The notes beneath the pieces are model-generated. The model was not told the DNA's origin, did no database searches, and was given only the letters and a program-made list of their open reading frames with translations. Positions 32,318 to 34,246 of a stretch of DNA of 34,246 bases are shown piece after piece. The translations under genes were made by a program, and so were the position numbers. The stretch comes from JBGMEA01 sp964444065 (GTDB taxonomy: Bacteria; Bacillota; Clostridia; Eubacteriales; Anaerofustaceae), in assembly GCA_964444065.1 (NCBI GenBank), contig CAYUFL010000018.1:1-34246 (forward strand), written 5' to 3'. Each line of letters opens with the position of its first letter. Position 1 is the stretch's first letter.

Positions 32318-34246
32318 TTATATAAACAACGACATATCCGATTCTTCCGCATTTGCAAGCATTGCTGCCGCTCCGCCCGGTTTTACCCCGTCAATCAGCT
32401 CTTCCATCTTGATGCCCATGATATCCATGCTCATTGTGCAGGCAATCAATTCCACACCATTGTCAATCGCAGACTGCATCAGGCTTTCCAAGCTACTCAC
32501 ATTCTTTCTCTTCATGACGCCACGAATCATTTTCGGACCCATGCCCATCATATTCATCTTCGAAAGACCTAATTTTTTCGAACCGCGCGGCATCATCATG
32601 CCGAACATTTTACTGATAAAGTCTTTTTTCACGCTGACTTTTTTCGGTTTGCGCAGGATATTCAATCCCCAGAAGGTAAAGAACATCGATACTTTTCTGC
32701 CCATCGCCGCTGATGCGTTGGCTATGATGAAGGAAGCGATCGCCTTGTCCAAATCACCCGAAAACACGATCAAATTCTTATTGTCCCCGGCACTTCCGGT
32801 ATATGTCTTGCAGGTATTGACACCGCCTTTTTTGATTACCGCTTTTGAAACTCCCTTTTCGGAACTGACACCGCCGAATGTGTTGCCTGTTCTTCTTGCC
32901 CATGCTTCAACATCGGCAGCGAATGCCGGATCTGTTGTTGAAATTTCGATCACATCGCCGTCGTCTGCTTTTTTCACCGCTTCGGAAAGTTTCATGATCG
33001 GTCCCGGACACTGAAGTCCGCAGGCATCCAATTCAATAATTTTGGAAGATGTCGGCTGCATGGTGTCCGTATGCATTTTTACACCGGTTCCGATCGGCGC
33101 CTTTTTGCGGATAATGCTCGTGTAGAGTCGATATCCGCCGGAGAGATTGTAACAATCATATCCTTCCTGCATCAGGATTCTCGCCCCGACGTATCCTCTG
33201 AGCCCTACCTGACAGGTCACATAGACAGGCTTTGACTTATCAATTTCGTTCAATCTGCTTCTGAGTTCATCCAAAGGAATATTTACAAATCCTTTGATCG
33301 TACCGTTTTCATATTCCGCGGATGTACGCAGGTCAATCAATGAAATACTGCCGTCACGCGGCAGATTTTTCACATCATGCCAATGGAACATTTTTACTTT
33401 TCCGTTTAAAACGTTCTGCGCAACGTATCCTGCCATATTGACGGGATCTTTTGCGGAAGAGAACGGCGGTGCATAAGCAAGTTCCAGCTCGGTCAGATCG
33501 AATACCGTCATCCCCGCGCGTATTGCAGTTGCAATCACATCGATGCGTTTGTCCACGCCGTCATAGCCGACAATTTGCGCACCGAGTATTTTACCTTCCG
33601 GTTTTGTATAAAGGAGCTTGACCGACATATTGACTGCTCCCGGATAATAGGAAGCATGTGATGCCGAGTAAGTAAATGTCTTTTCGTATGGGATTTCTTT
33701 TTCTGTAGCTTTTGCTTCATTGATGCCTGTCATGGCAACCGTCAGATCAAATGCTTTCAGTATTCCGGTACCCTGTGTGTCTTTGTATCTGCTGTCGATG
33801 CCGCAAATCTGATCCGCGGCAATTCTGCCCTGCTTGTTAGCCGGTCCGGCAAGCGGAATATAGCCCTGATCTTTTGTAACAAAATCCGTAATCTGAATCG
33901 CATCGCCAACCGCATAAATATCAGGATCAGAAGTCAGCATCTGATCATTGACAATAATGCCGCCTTTGGGATGCACTTCCAGCCCTGCTTCTTTTGCAAG
34001 TTTACTGTCAGGACGAACACCGACTGCCATAATGACAAGATCGGTTTCCAATTCTACAGACTTTAAGGTAACCGTCAATCCGGCGTTGTCTTCTTTAATT
34101 GCCTGCACTCCGTCATTCAGGATCAGATTGACTCCTTTGCTGACAATGTGATTATGTACATCACAGGCCATATCATAGTCCAGTCCCGCAATCACGTGCG
34201 GCGCGAGTTCCACGATTGTGACTTCAAGCCCGGCATCATAAAGATT
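32318..34246 (-). CDS. FAD-dependent CoA-disulfide-reductase-like oxidoreductase fused to rhodanese, TusA and DsrE domains; N terminus outside window
   Basis: The frame is open to the window edge; 642 residues are visible and the first FAD-binding part is missing. Order: pyridine-nucleotide oxidoreductase domain (34246 to about 33430; VTIVELA, DIYAVGDAIQ binds FAD), rhodanese domain (about 33400-33105; active Cys in CQVGLRG at 33214-33212), TusA domain with DACGLQCPGPIMKL (about 33040-32830), then a DsrE-like domain to the stop, including a Met-rich stretch MMGMGPKM. Such fusions handle persulfide sulfur and CoA disulfides in anaerobes. It is 185 bases from gmd and higher in GC by eye; likely core genome flanking the polysaccharide island. 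Domain order is clear; physiological substrate is not. Confidence 0.9.
   Translation of the reverse strand, partial: NLYDAGLEVTIVELAPHVIAGLDYDMACDVHNHIVSKGVNLILNDGVQAIKEDNAGLTVTLKSVELETDLVIMAVGVRPDSKLAKEAGLEVHPKGGIIVNDQMLTSDPDIYAVGDAIQITDFVTKDQGYIPLAGPANKQGRIAADQICGIDSRYKDTQGTGILKAFDLTVAMTGINEAKATEKEIPYEKTFTYSASHASYYPGAVNMSVKLLYTKPEGKILGAQIVGYDGVDKRIDVIATAIRAGMTVFDLTELELAYAPPFSSAKDPVNMAGYVAQNVLNGKVKMFHWHDVKNLPRDGSISLIDLRTSAEYENGTIKGFVNIPLDELRSRLNEIDKSKPVYVTCQVGLRGYVGARILMQEGYDCYNLSGGYRLYTSIIRKKAPIGTGVKMHTDTMQPTSSKIIELDACGLQCPGPIMKLSEAVKKADDGDVIEISTTDPAFAADVEAWARRTGNTFGGVSSEKGVSKAVIKKGGVNTCKTYTGSAGDNKNLIVFSGDLDKAIASFIIANASAAMGRKVSMFFTFWGLNILRKPKKVSVKKDFISKMFGMMMPRGSKKLGLSKMNMMGMGPKMIRGVMKRKNVSSLESLMQSAIDNGVELIACTMSMDIMGIKMEELIDGVKPGGAAAMLANAEESDMSLFI

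Noticed and set aside
32298..33014. Plus-strand open frame of 238 codons
   Set aside because: It lies opposite the TusA/DsrE part of the oxidoreductase, has no ribosome binding site, and its protein has no recognisable motif; it is a shadow frame.
1..34246. Search for insertion sequences, tRNA genes, CRISPR arrays and attachment sites
   Set aside because: No transposase or integrase frame, no regularly spaced repeats and no tRNA-like cloverleaf was recognised on either strand by eye.

Overview
The window is almost entirely a surface-polysaccharide (capsule, O-antigen-like or secondary cell-wall polymer) biosynthesis locus. The organism is probably a low-GC Bacillota, most likely Clostridia. 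This rests on the AT-rich sequence, strong GGAGG-type ribosome binding sites, tight gene packing, and the style of several proteins (a Wzt-linked coiled-coil protein, a CoA-disulfide-reductase/rhodanese/TusA/DsrE fusion). The rank below phylum is a guess. A 10-base N run shows a draft assembly. No transposase, tRNA, rRNA or CRISPR array was seen.

Layout, right to left, because nearly everything is on the minus strand. At 32318-34246 is the 3' part of a sulfur-relay flavoprotein that looks unrelated to the polysaccharide. At 28758-32132 is a GDP-sugar unit (gmd, rmd, manC) making GDP-D-rhamnose from GDP-mannose; it ends at a bidirectional terminator. At 27348-28625 is a lone plus-strand GT4 glycosyltransferase with its own promoter. 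A 283-base divergent region (27065-27347) holds two near-consensus promoters facing opposite ways. From 27064 to base 1 runs one long leftward gene train: ABC exporter (wzm, wzt), a small coiled-coil protein, three GT4 glycosyltransferases, a flippase with a possible internal promoter, a polyprenyl-phosphate-sugar-type GT2, a second GT2, a B12-type radical SAM enzyme, a small DUF457-type membrane protein, another GT2, ugd and a UDP-xylose synthase, two large GT-C-like membrane proteins, a CDP-sugar module (rfbF, putative GT, rfbG, SDR reductase, RmlC-like epimerase), the dTDP-L-rhamnose genes (rfbD, rfbA, rfbC, rfbB) and a GT2 cut by the window edge.

How they work together: the window supplies dTDP-L-rhamnose, GDP-D-rhamnose, UDP-glucuronate, UDP-xylose and an unidentified CDP-6-deoxyhexose. 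Eleven known or putative glycosyltransferases could assemble them. Wzm/Wzt would export a finished lipid-linked chain. The polyprenyl-phosphate GT2, the flippase and the GT-C proteins look like a separate system decorating the polymer outside the membrane. No initiating phosphoglycosyltransferase or recognisable polymerase lies inside the window.

Most notable: an 11-base G tract in the coding strand of one GT-C gene, where either a one-base loss or gain gives rapid truncation (a candidate phase-variation switch); two neighbouring GT-C proteins sharing a C-terminal beta-rich domain; a CDP-6-deoxyhexose route lacking the 3-dehydratase; a radical SAM protein with a CX4CX2C cluster motif; and a possible short rightward transcript in the gmd upstream region. 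No stretch of more than 300 bases lacks a gene.
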